Source: Promethearchaeota archaeon (GTDB lineage Archaea; Asgardarchaeota; Lokiarchaeia; Sigyniarchaeales; Promethearchaeaceae). From it: a DNA stretch of 64,000 bases. Below, in pieces: positions 46,567 through 54,491 of this stretch. A program made the translations under genes and the position numbers. The stretch covers positions 1 to 64,000 of the forward strand of contig JAFGBS010000019.1 of assembly GCA_016933055.1 (NCBI GenBank), read 5' to 3'. A model generated the notes under the pieces. It made no database searches. It was not told the origin of the DNA and was given only the letters and a program-made list of their open reading frames with translations. The first letter of the stretch is position 1. Each line of letters opens with the position of its first letter.

Positions 46567-47694
46567 TTAAGGCATCCGTCTTCGTTTAATACGTTTTAAT
46601 CGTTTATCTAGTTTTTCTGTAAGCTCATCAAAAACTGTGTTTAAATCCCACCCTCCTGCAGAGACAGACACAACATTACTTGGAATAAATGCTCGGGCTT
46701 TTACCTCAAACCTTCTTTTTTTTCCTGTCGATGATTTTACTCGACCATCTACTATAATTTCTTGAAGATCCGGATGAAATTCGAGACTTGCTGAAGTGAT
46801 TCGCTCAATTTTTCGCATAGCAGAATCTACAATGCTTTTATCAAAGTCCTTGAAACCAGATTTGATTATTGGGAGTTGAACAGCTGGTATAAATTGAGTT
46901 ATTAGAGTTATAATATCCCGGGGAGTAATAATTCCAACTGGGATGGAGTCTTCTATAACAAGGCAATAACCCTTGCTTTTAGTGATCATTTTGCGAATCA
47001 CATTTAATACACTTGTGTTTCGTGTAACTTTAAGAGGGTGTTTGTCATAAGTTTCTTTAATACCTTTTTCCCAAATTCTTATGTTATTACCTATTCTCTC
47101 CCCGACTTTTTGACTTTCACTTGGTTGGATATAATTAATTACCAAATCTTTCGCTGTTAATATACCTAAAAGTTTTCCATCTCTACCTACTACGGGTAAG
47201 TGACTTATTCCCTTATTACGCATGTGTTCCCTAACTACACTTATTGAGGAGTGTATCTCAACTGTAACTATATCTTGTACCATTAACTCATCTGCGGTAA
47301 GCCCTTTTAGATCTTTACAAGATGCCATTTTGCTTAAGAGTGTATTTTGTCGCACTATTCCTTCTACGGATTTATTTTCTCTTACCAGTAAAATTCGGAC
47401 TTTATAATCAATAAAAATCCTCGCAATGTCATAAATAGGAGTTTCTTGGGTTACACTTGGAGGTTCTATCGTGACACTTGCAACGGGAGTTCTTTCAGGA
47501 TGAGTTACTTCTAAAACATCTCTAACCGTAACAAGCTTTGATTGTTGACCATTTGTTACTACCACTTCGTAACTTTTTGATGACTTAAAAAGGGAAATCA
47601 ACTTAGAAATGTATTCAGAAGACTTAATTACTGGATAATTTTGCTCAATTATTTCACTAGCTGAAGATTCTGCAAGATTTTTTAAAAACTTCAT
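46567..47694 (-). CDS. CBS-domain protein with a possible ribosome-hibernation C-domain
   Basis: A 375-residue protein with four CBS motifs in two Bateman pairs: VIKSSEYISKLISLF, DIARIFIDYKVRILLV, VVREHMRNKGISHLPVVGR and VLNVIRKMITKSKGYCLVI. CBS pairs sense adenine nucleotides. The C-terminal ~100 residues (AMRKIERI, LEFHPDLQEIIVDGRV, RFEVKARAFI, AGGWDLNTVFDELTEKLDKRLKRI) look like the RaiA/HPF (S30AE) ribosome-binding fold with a basic C-terminus (KRIKRRRMP). If so, the protein would couple nucleotide level to ribosome dormancy. The HPF-like call is inference. A TATA-type box lies just upstream. Confidence 0.75.
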   Translation of the reverse strand: MKFLKNLAESSASEIIEQNYPVIKSSEYISKLISLFKSSKSYEVVVTNGQQSKLVTVRDVLEVTHPERTPVASVTIEPPSVTQETPIYDIARIFIDYKVRILLVRENKSVEGIVRQNTLLSKMASCKDLKGLTADELMVQDIVTVEIHSSISVVREHMRNKGISHLPVVGRDGKLLGILTAKDLVINYIQPSESQKVGERIGNNIRIWEKGIKETYDKHPLKVTRNTSVLNVIRKMITKSKGYCLVIEDSIPVGIITPRDIITLITQFIPAVQLPIIKSGFKDFDKSIVDSAMRKIERITSASLEFHPDLQEIIVDGRVKSSTGKKRRFEVKARAFIPSNVVSVSAGGWDLNTVFDELTEKLDKRLKRIKRRRMP

Positions 47695-47722
47695 AATTAC
47701 TACACTATCTTTATAGATTCAC

Positions 47723-47734
47723 TTATATAATATA
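47723..47734 (-). promoter_or_regulatory. TATA-like box of the CBS-domain gene
   Basis: On the minus strand TATATTATATAA lies ~30-40 nt before the ATG, where a TATA box would direct transcription to start a few bases before the start codon (short leader or leaderless). It is A+T-rich, so it may be fortuitous. Confidence 0.4.
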
Positions 47735-47791
47735 TTTTTCACATTTCGAATACGATTTGAACTCACATAAGATCCTATCATGGAAACTAAC

Positions 47792-47817
47792 CAATATTGA
47801 CCCGAATGACAATATTG
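47792..47817. repeat. Two CAATATTG palindromes 18 bp apart
   Basis: Self-complementary CAATATTG occurs at 47792-47799 and 47810-47817 in the 389-bp gene-free stretch between the CBS gene and folD. Spacing of nearly two helical turns suits a regulatory protein. I see no gene, RNA or other motif in 47695-48083. Confidence 0.3.
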
Positions 47818-48083
47818 ATTCTGAAATACGAAATCTTGAATAAATTTTGAAAAATATCCCTCCTAGTAGTCTTTTAAGAAAAAATTAATTCCGTCGATTT
47901 AAAAACTATAAAAACAAGATTAAGGTCATTTCAGTACAATCTACAATACGGTTTCAATGCCGATGTCTGATAAGTCATAAGATAAATGAATTATCAAATA
48001 TTCTTCCAATTGGGTTACTGTTAAAGGAATCTGGTTGAAGATTGCATATCATACACATTGTGTTGATTCCTAATATGCTTAAT

Positions 48084-48956
48084 TTATGCCTTTTTTTCTG
48101 CACGGATTCGTTTAAGAAAAGATAAATAAGTATTTTCTAATAGCATTGCAATAGTCATGGGACCCACGCCCCCGGGCACGGGAGTAATAGCCGTACATTT
48201 ATCCTTTATACCCTCAAAATCCGCATCTCCGCATAATTTACCTTTTTCATCGCGATTAATCCCCGCATCAATATATACAACACCCTCCTTAATTCGATCC
48301 TTGGTAACAAAATTTACTCGGCCTACACCCGTAACTAGTATATCTGCCCTTCTCATATGGAAATCCAGATCTTTAGTTCTTGTATGACATACGGTGACTG
48401 TTCCATTTCGTTTAAGGAACATCATAACCAAGGGTTTTCCGATTATGATAGAACGATTCACAATTACGACTTCTTTTCCCTCAATTTTGATGTCATATTC
48501 TTCCAAAAGTCGAATCATTCCCTTGGGAGTAGCCGCAGTATAAGTTTCATCTCCCATGGTGGTTAATCCGATGGTATATGGACTAAGACCATCTACATCT
48601 TTTTCTGGAGAAATTTTTTGAACAATTTCATCAGTTCTATTTCGTAAATGGGGGGGAAGAGGTAATTGTAGTAATATTCCGTCTATATCATCCATATAAT
48701 TAATTTCATCAATTGCCGCAACTAATTGGGAAAATGAACAGTTTTCTGGCAAATGAACGCTCTTAGAAGTGATCCCTACTTGGTCGCACGCTTTGATTTT
48801 CATATCAACATACATTTTGCTTGCGGCATCCTCTCCGACAAGTATAGTACTTAATCCAGGGTGCCTGTCATGCAATTTTACAGATTGGATTATCTTTTCT
48901 TGCAGTTCTAGTTTGATTTTTTCAGAAGTCTTTTTTCCATCTAAGATTAGTCCCAT
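48084..48956 (-). CDS. folD: FolD, methylene-THF dehydrogenase/cyclohydrolase
   Basis: Interconverts methylene-, methenyl- and formyl-THF. Seen are the N-terminal ILDGKKTSEKI, STILVGEDAASKMYVDMK (catalytic Lys in YVDMKIKAC), GILLQLPLP (LPLP), SPEKDVDGLSP, VVIVNRSIIIGKPLVMMFL (in place of the usual GRSxxVGKP), VTVCHTRTKDL and TPVPGGVGPMTIAML. Length is normal. A longer upstream frame (to 49079) overlaps the next gene and lacks FolD sequence, so the ATG at 48956 is preferred. It fits with the cyclo-ligase and MetE genes as folate C1 metabolism. Confidence 0.93.
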   Translation of the reverse strand: MGLILDGKKTSEKIKLELQEKIIQSVKLHDRHPGLSTILVGEDAASKMYVDMKIKACDQVGITSKSVHLPENCSFSQLVAAIDEINYMDDIDGILLQLPLPPHLRNRTDEIVQKISPEKDVDGLSPYTIGLTTMGDETYTAATPKGMIRLLEEYDIKIEGKEVVIVNRSIIIGKPLVMMFLKRNGTVTVCHTRTKDLDFHMRRADILVTGVGRVNFVTKDRIKEGVVYIDAGINRDEKGKLCGDADFEGIKDKCTAITPVPGGVGPMTIAMLLENTYLSFLKRIRAEKKA

Positions 48957-48991
48957 ATACAATAAACACGAAAGCACCTTTAAAAAAAGGA

Positions 48992-50125
48992 CTATAATTT
49001 TATTCTTCGTTGATATAAAATTACTCCGGTAATTGCAGCACCTAAAACGACTAGAACTATAATGAGAACGATCCACCAACGTAATTTATAATCACCAAAC
49101 TGCTCTGAAAGTGCAGATAATTCAGGATTGATATTATTAAGTATACTAAGAGCTTGATGGGTGGTGATTGTAGAGGATCGTCTTTCCGTTCCAAGTAATA
49201 CATTTTCTGAAAATCCACCATCATCTGGGTTCTGATTACTGAGTATCCAATCGAGAGTTGCTTGTTGATCTTGTACCGAGAAACCTATGGAATAAAGAGT
49301 CATTACTGCTTCATAAGTTGCTCTTACTGTAGCAAAAGGCAGTTCAGACTCAGGGTTATAGGAAAATCCTCCATAATGACCGACTGAATTTACATCATCG
49401 ACATAAAACTGGGATACATACTCGTGAACTAAAGTTTTGTTTTCAAATTCTGATAATGTTCCTAAATACCATAAGGTTTGTATTGCTTGGTATGTAGAAG
49501 TAAGGGAAGATTCGGTTGCAGTAGGGGAATATTTAAAGCCACCATCTGTATGTAGTAATCCCGTTATGAAATTCGTTATATTCGTTATTTCTAAATCCTC
49601 TATAACATCCATTAAATAGTAACTTTTTACTATTAAATAGGTCCCTGCTATTGAAGCATTTAATCCCAATTCCATCGTATATCCTATTGCGTCCCCGTAG
49701 ATTTCGGTGAAATTAGATGCAAACTCCTTGAAATTATTTACTCCATTCCAATAATCAATATTATCAATATAATATAAGCCTTCAATACCATAAGTGGAAT
49801 TCTGTATCATTTCCAAATCCATACCCCAATTAGTCCGATCCCTTAACCAGACTCGAACTTTATCGATATCAGCCTCATCCGTTGCATCGAGAAGATATAA
49901 ACCTCCCAAAGCTGATTTTGTAGTCATTATAGTTTCGATTTCATCATTGCTATCTTCATATTGATTAAATTCGCTAAAAGATCCCCAAACATCGTCTTCT
50001 GTGCTTAATATAAAATCGATTGTATATTCTCTTCGGGTTTTACACAACCCAAAGGTAGGAAAGACCACTAACCCAATAATTACTAAAACTGGTATAAGTG
50101 AATAAAATGTTCGCTTTTTTATCAT
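48992..50125 (-). CDS. Secreted, membrane-anchored alpha/alpha-toroid repeat protein
   Basis: A signal peptide/anchor at the N-terminus (basic KKR, then LIPVLVIIGLVVFPTFG) is followed by a repeat domain like protein prenyltransferase beta subunits and squalene-hopene cyclases: repeating GLLHTDGGFKY, GHYGGFSY and NQNPDDGGFSEN loops, each before a helix. A C-terminal membrane helix (WWIVLIIVLVVLGAAITGVILY, about 351-372) with a short basic tail keeps it on the surface. The catalytic zinc or Asp residues of the enzymes are not obvious, so a binding or structural role is likely. It is on the same strand as the actin homologue, 89 bp downstream of it. Confidence 0.8.
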   Translation of the reverse strand: MIKKRTFYSLIPVLVIIGLVVFPTFGLCKTRREYTIDFILSTEDDVWGSFSEFNQYEDSNDEIETIMTTKSALGGLYLLDATDEADIDKVRVWLRDRTNWGMDLEMIQNSTYGIEGLYYIDNIDYWNGVNNFKEFASNFTEIYGDAIGYTMELGLNASIAGTYLIVKSYYLMDVIEDLEITNITNFITGLLHTDGGFKYSPTATESSLTSTYQAIQTLWYLGTLSEFENKTLVHEYVSQFYVDDVNSVGHYGGFSYNPESELPFATVRATYEAVMTLYSIGFSVQDQQATLDWILSNQNPDDGGFSENVLLGTERRSSTITTHQALSILNNINPELSALSEQFGDYKLRWWIVLIIVLVVLGAAITGVILYQRRIKL

Positions 50126-50214
50126 ATTAATCGCTCATTTAGGGACCGCTTCAACAGTCTCGTAGAATATTAATTTAGTTAAAAGTAGTAAAGATAAAAA
50201 GATTGTTAGTACAT

Positions 50215-51744
50215 TCATAGAAGTTGAGAAAAATCTAAACCGATAGTATCTGGATTTTCGAGATACTTCTCATATGTAATAAACAGTTTCTGAGCACTTG
50301 GGATAGATCCCAAAATCGACGCACCATTAAAAATTGCGGTATTCCGTTTTGCGGGTAACACGATTTTGATAATATCTCCGCCATCGTCGGCAAATGTGTC
50401 CTCTTCGAACTCTGTCGCCTTAATTGCCTGCAAATCTTTAATTTTGGGTATAAATTCTTCCGATCCAAATTTTTTTGGGCTATTCAAGGGAATTGGCACT
50501 ATCTTTCCCCCACAAAAGGGACAAAACGAACTTTTACCTTCTAATTTTTTTTTGCAGTGAGGACATTTATTGGGGTATTCAAAGTCGGAAGGAATATTTA
50601 TGGTAGTAGCACCAAATATGTAACCGCATTTAGAGCAAATTTTTGTGGTTGCGAGATTTACGCGTTCCCCGCATTTTGGACAAGTATCCATCATTTTAGT
50701 GGGAGTGTCAACATTAATCATTCGCGGTTTTTCCAACGATTTTCTTGATATTGATGGCTTAGGTAACGGACCCAGCTGAGGTAATAACTGTTTTAATTCT
50801 TCTTCTAAACGAAAATTCAATCCTTGGAACATGGTATTACCCCCCGATAACACGATACTTTTTAGCATGGTTCTCCAGTATTGTTTATCCAGTTTCGATA
50901 AGGAATTAATGATTGCTTGTGCAATATTGGATACATTATACCCTAACAATTCAGGATGAAACAAGATTTCAGGTGCATTTACTCGGACACTCATTGGAAA
51001 TTTTACAGATTCTCCATCGGGTAAAATGTACGACGTGATATCCTTATTGTGCTTTGCAACTTCTTCGGGATTTAGTGCAATAAAACAGGTTTTTTCTTTT
51101 ATATCGCGTAAAATTTCCTTTTGAGCTGTAGACGTGATATTAACTCCATATCCTAGCAGTAGTGTACGTAAATATTCTGATACATCTTTTCCCGATAGAG
51201 TTAATTTCTGAACTGCATGAGTAACTACTTCTCCATCTATGATTGGAACAATCCATGTTAGACCCTCACCACTTTCCACTAACATTCCAGTGGTTAATCC
51301 CGCACTAAATAATGCCATCACCGGTGCATTAGCAATATATACACTTCTCACTCGATAAGTTTCAAAAAAGAGCCGTGTAATGTATTTTTTCGTATCTAGA
51401 GGAGTTAATGCATTTTCGGGATAAATAACTTTGACTTTTGAAGGATCAGTTCGTAGAACATTATAAAAAATGTGAGTCAATACAGAATAGTAACTATCCC
51501 AATCCATAATTGCTCCACGGTTAAAAGGATAAGTTATTTTAAGTACTCCACGCATACGCATGCAATCTTCGCCAACATACTGATCCTTGGTATCAACATC
51601 CGCCATTACTGATTTGTATTTTTCCTTCCCCGTCATTGTGGGAAAAATAACTGGTTGCTCATCACCAGCAAAGCCTACTTTTGTATAGGCTTCTCCGATA
51701 TCAATTATGACTATCTGCTCGTCTTCAGGTGTGGATTGCGTCAT
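50215..51744 (-). CDS. Actin-family protein with two inserted zinc ribbons
   Basis: A clear actin homologue: phosphate-1 IDIGEAYTKVGFAGDEQP (14-31), YVGEDC (56-61), YPFNRGAIMDWD (72-83), phosphate-2 VESGEGLTWIVPI (156-168), SYILPDGESV (238-247), adenosine motif IVLSGGNTMFQGL (297-309) and C-terminal FNGASILGSI (472-481). Between the adenosine part and the C-terminal strand lies an ~130-residue insert with two zinc ribbons, C355/C358/C370/C373 and C394/C397/C408/C411. Aligned with muscle actin, hydrolysis residues Gln137 and His161 are Ala and Trp, and the phosphate-2 Asp residues are Glu. So this is an actin-related protein of unusual build; nucleotide hydrolysis may be slow. No profilin or gelsolin gene is nearby. 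Confidence 0.93.
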   Translation of the reverse strand: MTQSTPEDEQIVIIDIGEAYTKVGFAGDEQPVIFPTMTGKEKYKSVMADVDTKDQYVGEDCMRMRGVLKITYPFNRGAIMDWDSYYSVLTHIFYNVLRTDPSKVKVIYPENALTPLDTKKYITRLFFETYRVRSVYIANAPVMALFSAGLTTGMLVESGEGLTWIVPIIDGEVVTHAVQKLTLSGKDVSEYLRTLLLGYGVNITSTAQKEILRDIKEKTCFIALNPEEVAKHNKDITSYILPDGESVKFPMSVRVNAPEILFHPELLGYNVSNIAQAIINSLSKLDKQYWRTMLKSIVLSGGNTMFQGLNFRLEEELKQLLPQLGPLPKPSISRKSLEKPRMINVDTPTKMMDTCPKCGERVNLATTKICSKCGYIFGATTINIPSDFEYPNKCPHCKKKLEGKSSFCPFCGGKIVPIPLNSPKKFGSEEFIPKIKDLQAIKATEFEEDTFADDGGDIIKIVLPAKRNTAIFNGASILGSIPSAQKLFITYEKYLENPDTIGLDFSQLL

Positions 51745-51894
51745 TTTAATCGTTCTGTGTTAATAGAATGAATCATATCATAGATGAATAAATAAATTAA
51801 TTTAATTCACATATTTTAATTTTAATAACGCTAAATGGACTACGTTAAATGTTATTAAGTGAGTAAACTAATCCATAAAAACAGACTGAGGAAA

Positions 51895-53112
51895 ATGGAA
51901 CCAATAAAGATCGCATTTGTAGGGACGGGGTTTGCCGCTAAAATTCATGCTACTGCTTATAAACAAATCCCAAATGTGGATGTTAAAATTGTTGCTGTAT
52001 CCTCCCGAAAAAAGGAAAACGTAAAAAAATTTTGCGAGGAAATGAAAATTGGTCCAGAATTGATTACTACTGATAGTTTTGATATGATTCGATCCATGAA
52101 TGCTGACATTATTGACATTTGTACACCAACTCACACTCATTCAGAATATGCTATTGAGGCTGCCAAAGCGGGGAAAAACATCATATGTGAGAAACCCTTG
52201 ACCGGGTTTTTCGGTGATACTAGTATACCAGTAGAAGACCGTCAAGACGTCGGAAACGTGGATAAATTGATAATGCTTGAAGAAGTCTTAAAGGAATGTG
52301 AGAAAATTAAACAAGTTATCGAAAAACACCAAGTCATATTTGGATACGCAGAAAATTGGGTATACGCTCCACCCATTTCAAAGATTAAATCTTTATTACA
52401 AGCTGCCAGAGGGAAAATTCTAGAGATTCGCTGTGGAGAAAGTCACTCCGGTTCTCATTCAAAATTCGCTGCTGAATGGAAATACACGGGAGGTGGGGCA
52501 TTGATCCGAATGGGTAGTCACCCCATTGGGGCTAGTCTCCATTTAAAACAATGGGAAGGAATTATTCGGGATGGGCATCCTATTTTACCTCATTCAATTA
52601 TTGCAACTACAACGAAAAATCGAGAGTTATTAGATAACTTACCACCCGAACAAGATTGCATCCAGAGTAGGCCTAAAGATGTGGAGGATTGGTCCACAGG
52701 AATTCTAAAGTTTGAAGATAATACTACTGCAGTAATAGTCGCATCAGATGTTACATTAGGCGGAATCGAAAATTGGTTGAATATTTATGGGAGCAATACC
52801 CGAATTGAAGCAAAAATTTCAAACAATAATACCGTGATGGCGTATGCCCCCACGGAAAAACAGTTCAAAGATGCATATACAATAGAAAAAGCAGAAACAC
52901 AAGCAGGATGGAGCTATGCTCAACCTTCGGAAGATTGGATGACTGGTTACCCTTTCGAAATGGCAGATTTTGTTCGTAGTGTTATTGTGAAAACACAACC
53001 CCTTTCAAATTTGGATTTGGCGATAAATACCACCAAGGTCATTTACGCAGCTTATTTATCCTCAGAATCTGGAAAACGCATTCATATTCCAAAGAACTTC
53101 ACATATAGTTAG
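51895..53112 (+). CDS. Gfo/Idh/MocA-family oxidoreductase
   Basis: An NAD(P)-dependent sugar or cyclitol dehydrogenase. The Rossmann start is IAFVGTGFAAKIHATAYK (GxGxxA-type), with DIIDICTPTHTHSEYAIEAAKAGKNIICEKPLTG holding the family EKP motif (Lys for NAD/catalysis). The second half contains GGGALIRMGSHPIGASLHL, the usual substrate-site His region. I chose ATG 51895, preceded by GAGGA, over an upstream GTG at 51859, because the Rossmann strand starts there. It is divergent from the actin homologue. The substrate is unknown. Confidence 0.87.
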   Translation: MEPIKIAFVGTGFAAKIHATAYKQIPNVDVKIVAVSSRKKENVKKFCEEMKIGPELITTDSFDMIRSMNADIIDICTPTHTHSEYAIEAAKAGKNIICEKPLTGFFGDTSIPVEDRQDVGNVDKLIMLEEVLKECEKIKQVIEKHQVIFGYAENWVYAPPISKIKSLLQAARGKILEIRCGESHSGSHSKFAAEWKYTGGGALIRMGSHPIGASLHLKQWEGIIRDGHPILPHSIIATTTKNRELLDNLPPEQDCIQSRPKDVEDWSTGILKFEDNTTAVIVASDVTLGGIENWLNIYGSNTRIEAKISNNNTVMAYAPTEKQFKDAYTIEKAETQAGWSYAQPSEDWMTGYPFEMADFVRSVIVKTQPLSNLDLAINTTKVIYAAYLSSESGKRIHIPKNFTYS

Positions 53113-53127
53113 TTTTGATTTCAATAC

Positions 53128-53379
53128 ATGAGACGCAGATTAATAACTATGAAAAAAGATGAAAAGTATATGGTATTAAATGAAAATGAACAGTTTATTA
53201 TTGATTTGTTACGACATAACAATAATAGAATGAACTATAAACAAATACAAATCGCATGCGAAAATGAGTTTGAAGGAGTTCGCTTGATTTTAAAGGCTTT
53301 GAAGGAAAAGGGATATGTTTATTTTGATGAGACTATACCCGGTTTTAGTTCTGAAATTGAGCTGATTCGAGAAGCTTAG
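53128..53379 (+). CDS. Small winged-helix protein
   Basis: An 83-residue protein whose sequence matches a minimal winged helix: NEQFIIDLLRHNNNRMNYKQ (helix 1-2), IQIACENEFEGVRLILKALKEKG (recognition helix) and YVYFDET (wing). A second Met (residue 8) could be the real start. It follows the oxidoreductase by 15 bp on the same strand, and its 3' end faces the Vps25-like gene. Winged helices serve in transcription and in ESCRT-II. A role as a small DNA-binding regulator is more likely; unproven. Confidence 0.65.
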   Translation: MRRRLITMKKDEKYMVLNENEQFIIDLLRHNNNRMNYKQIQIACENEFEGVRLILKALKEKGYVYFDETIPGFSSEIELIREA

Positions 53380-53496
53380 AAACGAGATGTACGATGAATT
53401 TTGATAAATCGGATATTATCAGACAATGACCTTACACCTGGCTTCCCGTTTGGTTACAATTTCAGATCCATTAGCCCTAAAAAAATTGGGATAAAA

Positions 53497-54474
53497 TCAG
53501 AAAATAATTTTGATTGCGTATTTATTGTCGATTTTAACTTTATCTGCAAGCCCTTGTTTTGCGATAATGTTAAAAATTCTATTAATATCTTCCTCGGGAA
53601 GATTGCTAAATTCTTGATTTGCTTCTCGAATATCTTCAATGAAGATAGGTTCTGTAAATGCAACGTTTTTTGCCCAATCCACTATAGAATCAGCCCAGAA
53701 CTCTAATGATTTCCAATATATACGTAATTTTTCCTTTTTCTTATCTAGAAATTCTGCGACCTTCTGTTTTATTAACCCGTCAGCGAGTTCTTGAATAACA
53801 TTCGTTCTATCTTTAAACTCACTCCACGGTTTTTCGGATAATAATTCTTTGGTATAGATAATATGTTTCGCAGCCATTTGTGCATAATCAAACAGCACTT
53901 TTGACCAATCATCTAACCAAGATTCATAATCTTTCTTGTTTTTTCGCTTATCCGGCATCGAATACATAAATCCATACGCTGGTTCTTTCAACCATGTATA
54001 TTCTTCACAGAGCTGATCAAAAATGGAAACTACTACAGCCGCTTTGGTTTGTTCTAACTCGATCTCTTGTTCTAATCTATGAATTTCATCATCAATCGAA
54101 GCAAGATCTGCTTTACTTAATTCAACTTTACCAGTTTCATTGGAAACTCCAGCTAATTTATTGAGTATCGAGGATAATTTATATTCTTCCTCTTCCAAAG
54201 TGGAATGAGCCACTTCGTGAGCAATGGATGATTCCAAATCTGTTAATTCTGATTTAATTTGATCGTTTACTTCAAATTCTTCTGTACCTGCGAGGAGTTT
54301 GACATCAATTATCTTTTGCTGGGCTAAAATTTCCTCTTGCTTTTCCATTTCTGCAAGTTTTTGTTTTAGTCTTCTCAATTTCTGGAGTTTTGCAGTTCTT
54401 TCTTTCTCTAATTGACTGCTTTCTTGCTTTTCAGGTTTTTTCTTCTCTATTTCAGCCATGGCACAAACCCCCAT
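53497..54474 (-). CDS. ESCRT-II Vps25-like protein with N-terminal coiled coil
   Basis: The last ~145 residues (182-325) match tandem winged helices of eukaryotic Vps25 by order and spacing: WLDDWSKVLFDY, EFLDKKKEKLRIYW, LEFWADSIVDW and EFSNLPEEDINRIFNII, against Vps25's W..VL, EWLDKSK..L.IMW, EEWGKLIYQW and GLDEATLLRAL. In ESCRT-II, Vps25 bridges to ESCRT-III. The N-terminal ~180 residues are a Lys/Glu-rich coiled coil (two helical stretches, 21-55 and 70-140) not found in eukaryotic Vps25. It starts 17 bp after vps4 on the same strand, so one transcript. The start could be the second Met (residue 6). Confidence 0.78.
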   Translation of the reverse strand: MGVCAMAEIEKKKPEKQESSQLEKERTAKLQKLRRLKQKLAEMEKQEEILAQQKIIDVKLLAGTEEFEVNDQIKSELTDLESSIAHEVAHSTLEEEEYKLSSILNKLAGVSNETGKVELSKADLASIDDEIHRLEQEIELEQTKAAVVVSIFDQLCEEYTWLKEPAYGFMYSMPDKRKNKKDYESWLDDWSKVLFDYAQMAAKHIIYTKELLSEKPWSEFKDRTNVIQELADGLIKQKVAEFLDKKKEKLRIYWKSLEFWADSIVDWAKNVAFTEPIFIEDIREANQEFSNLPEEDINRIFNIIAKQGLADKVKIDNKYAIKIIF

Positions 54475-54491
54475 TGGCTAAAGAAATTAAA

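Noticed and set aside
48957..49079. Upstream extension of folD
   Set aside because: The extra 41 residues overlap the toroid gene and have no FolD similarity; the ATG at 48956 matches the family start.
53401..53706. 101-codon plus-strand frame past the winged-helix gene
   Set aside because: Mostly antisense to the Vps25-like gene, with a non-ATG start and no recognisable pattern.
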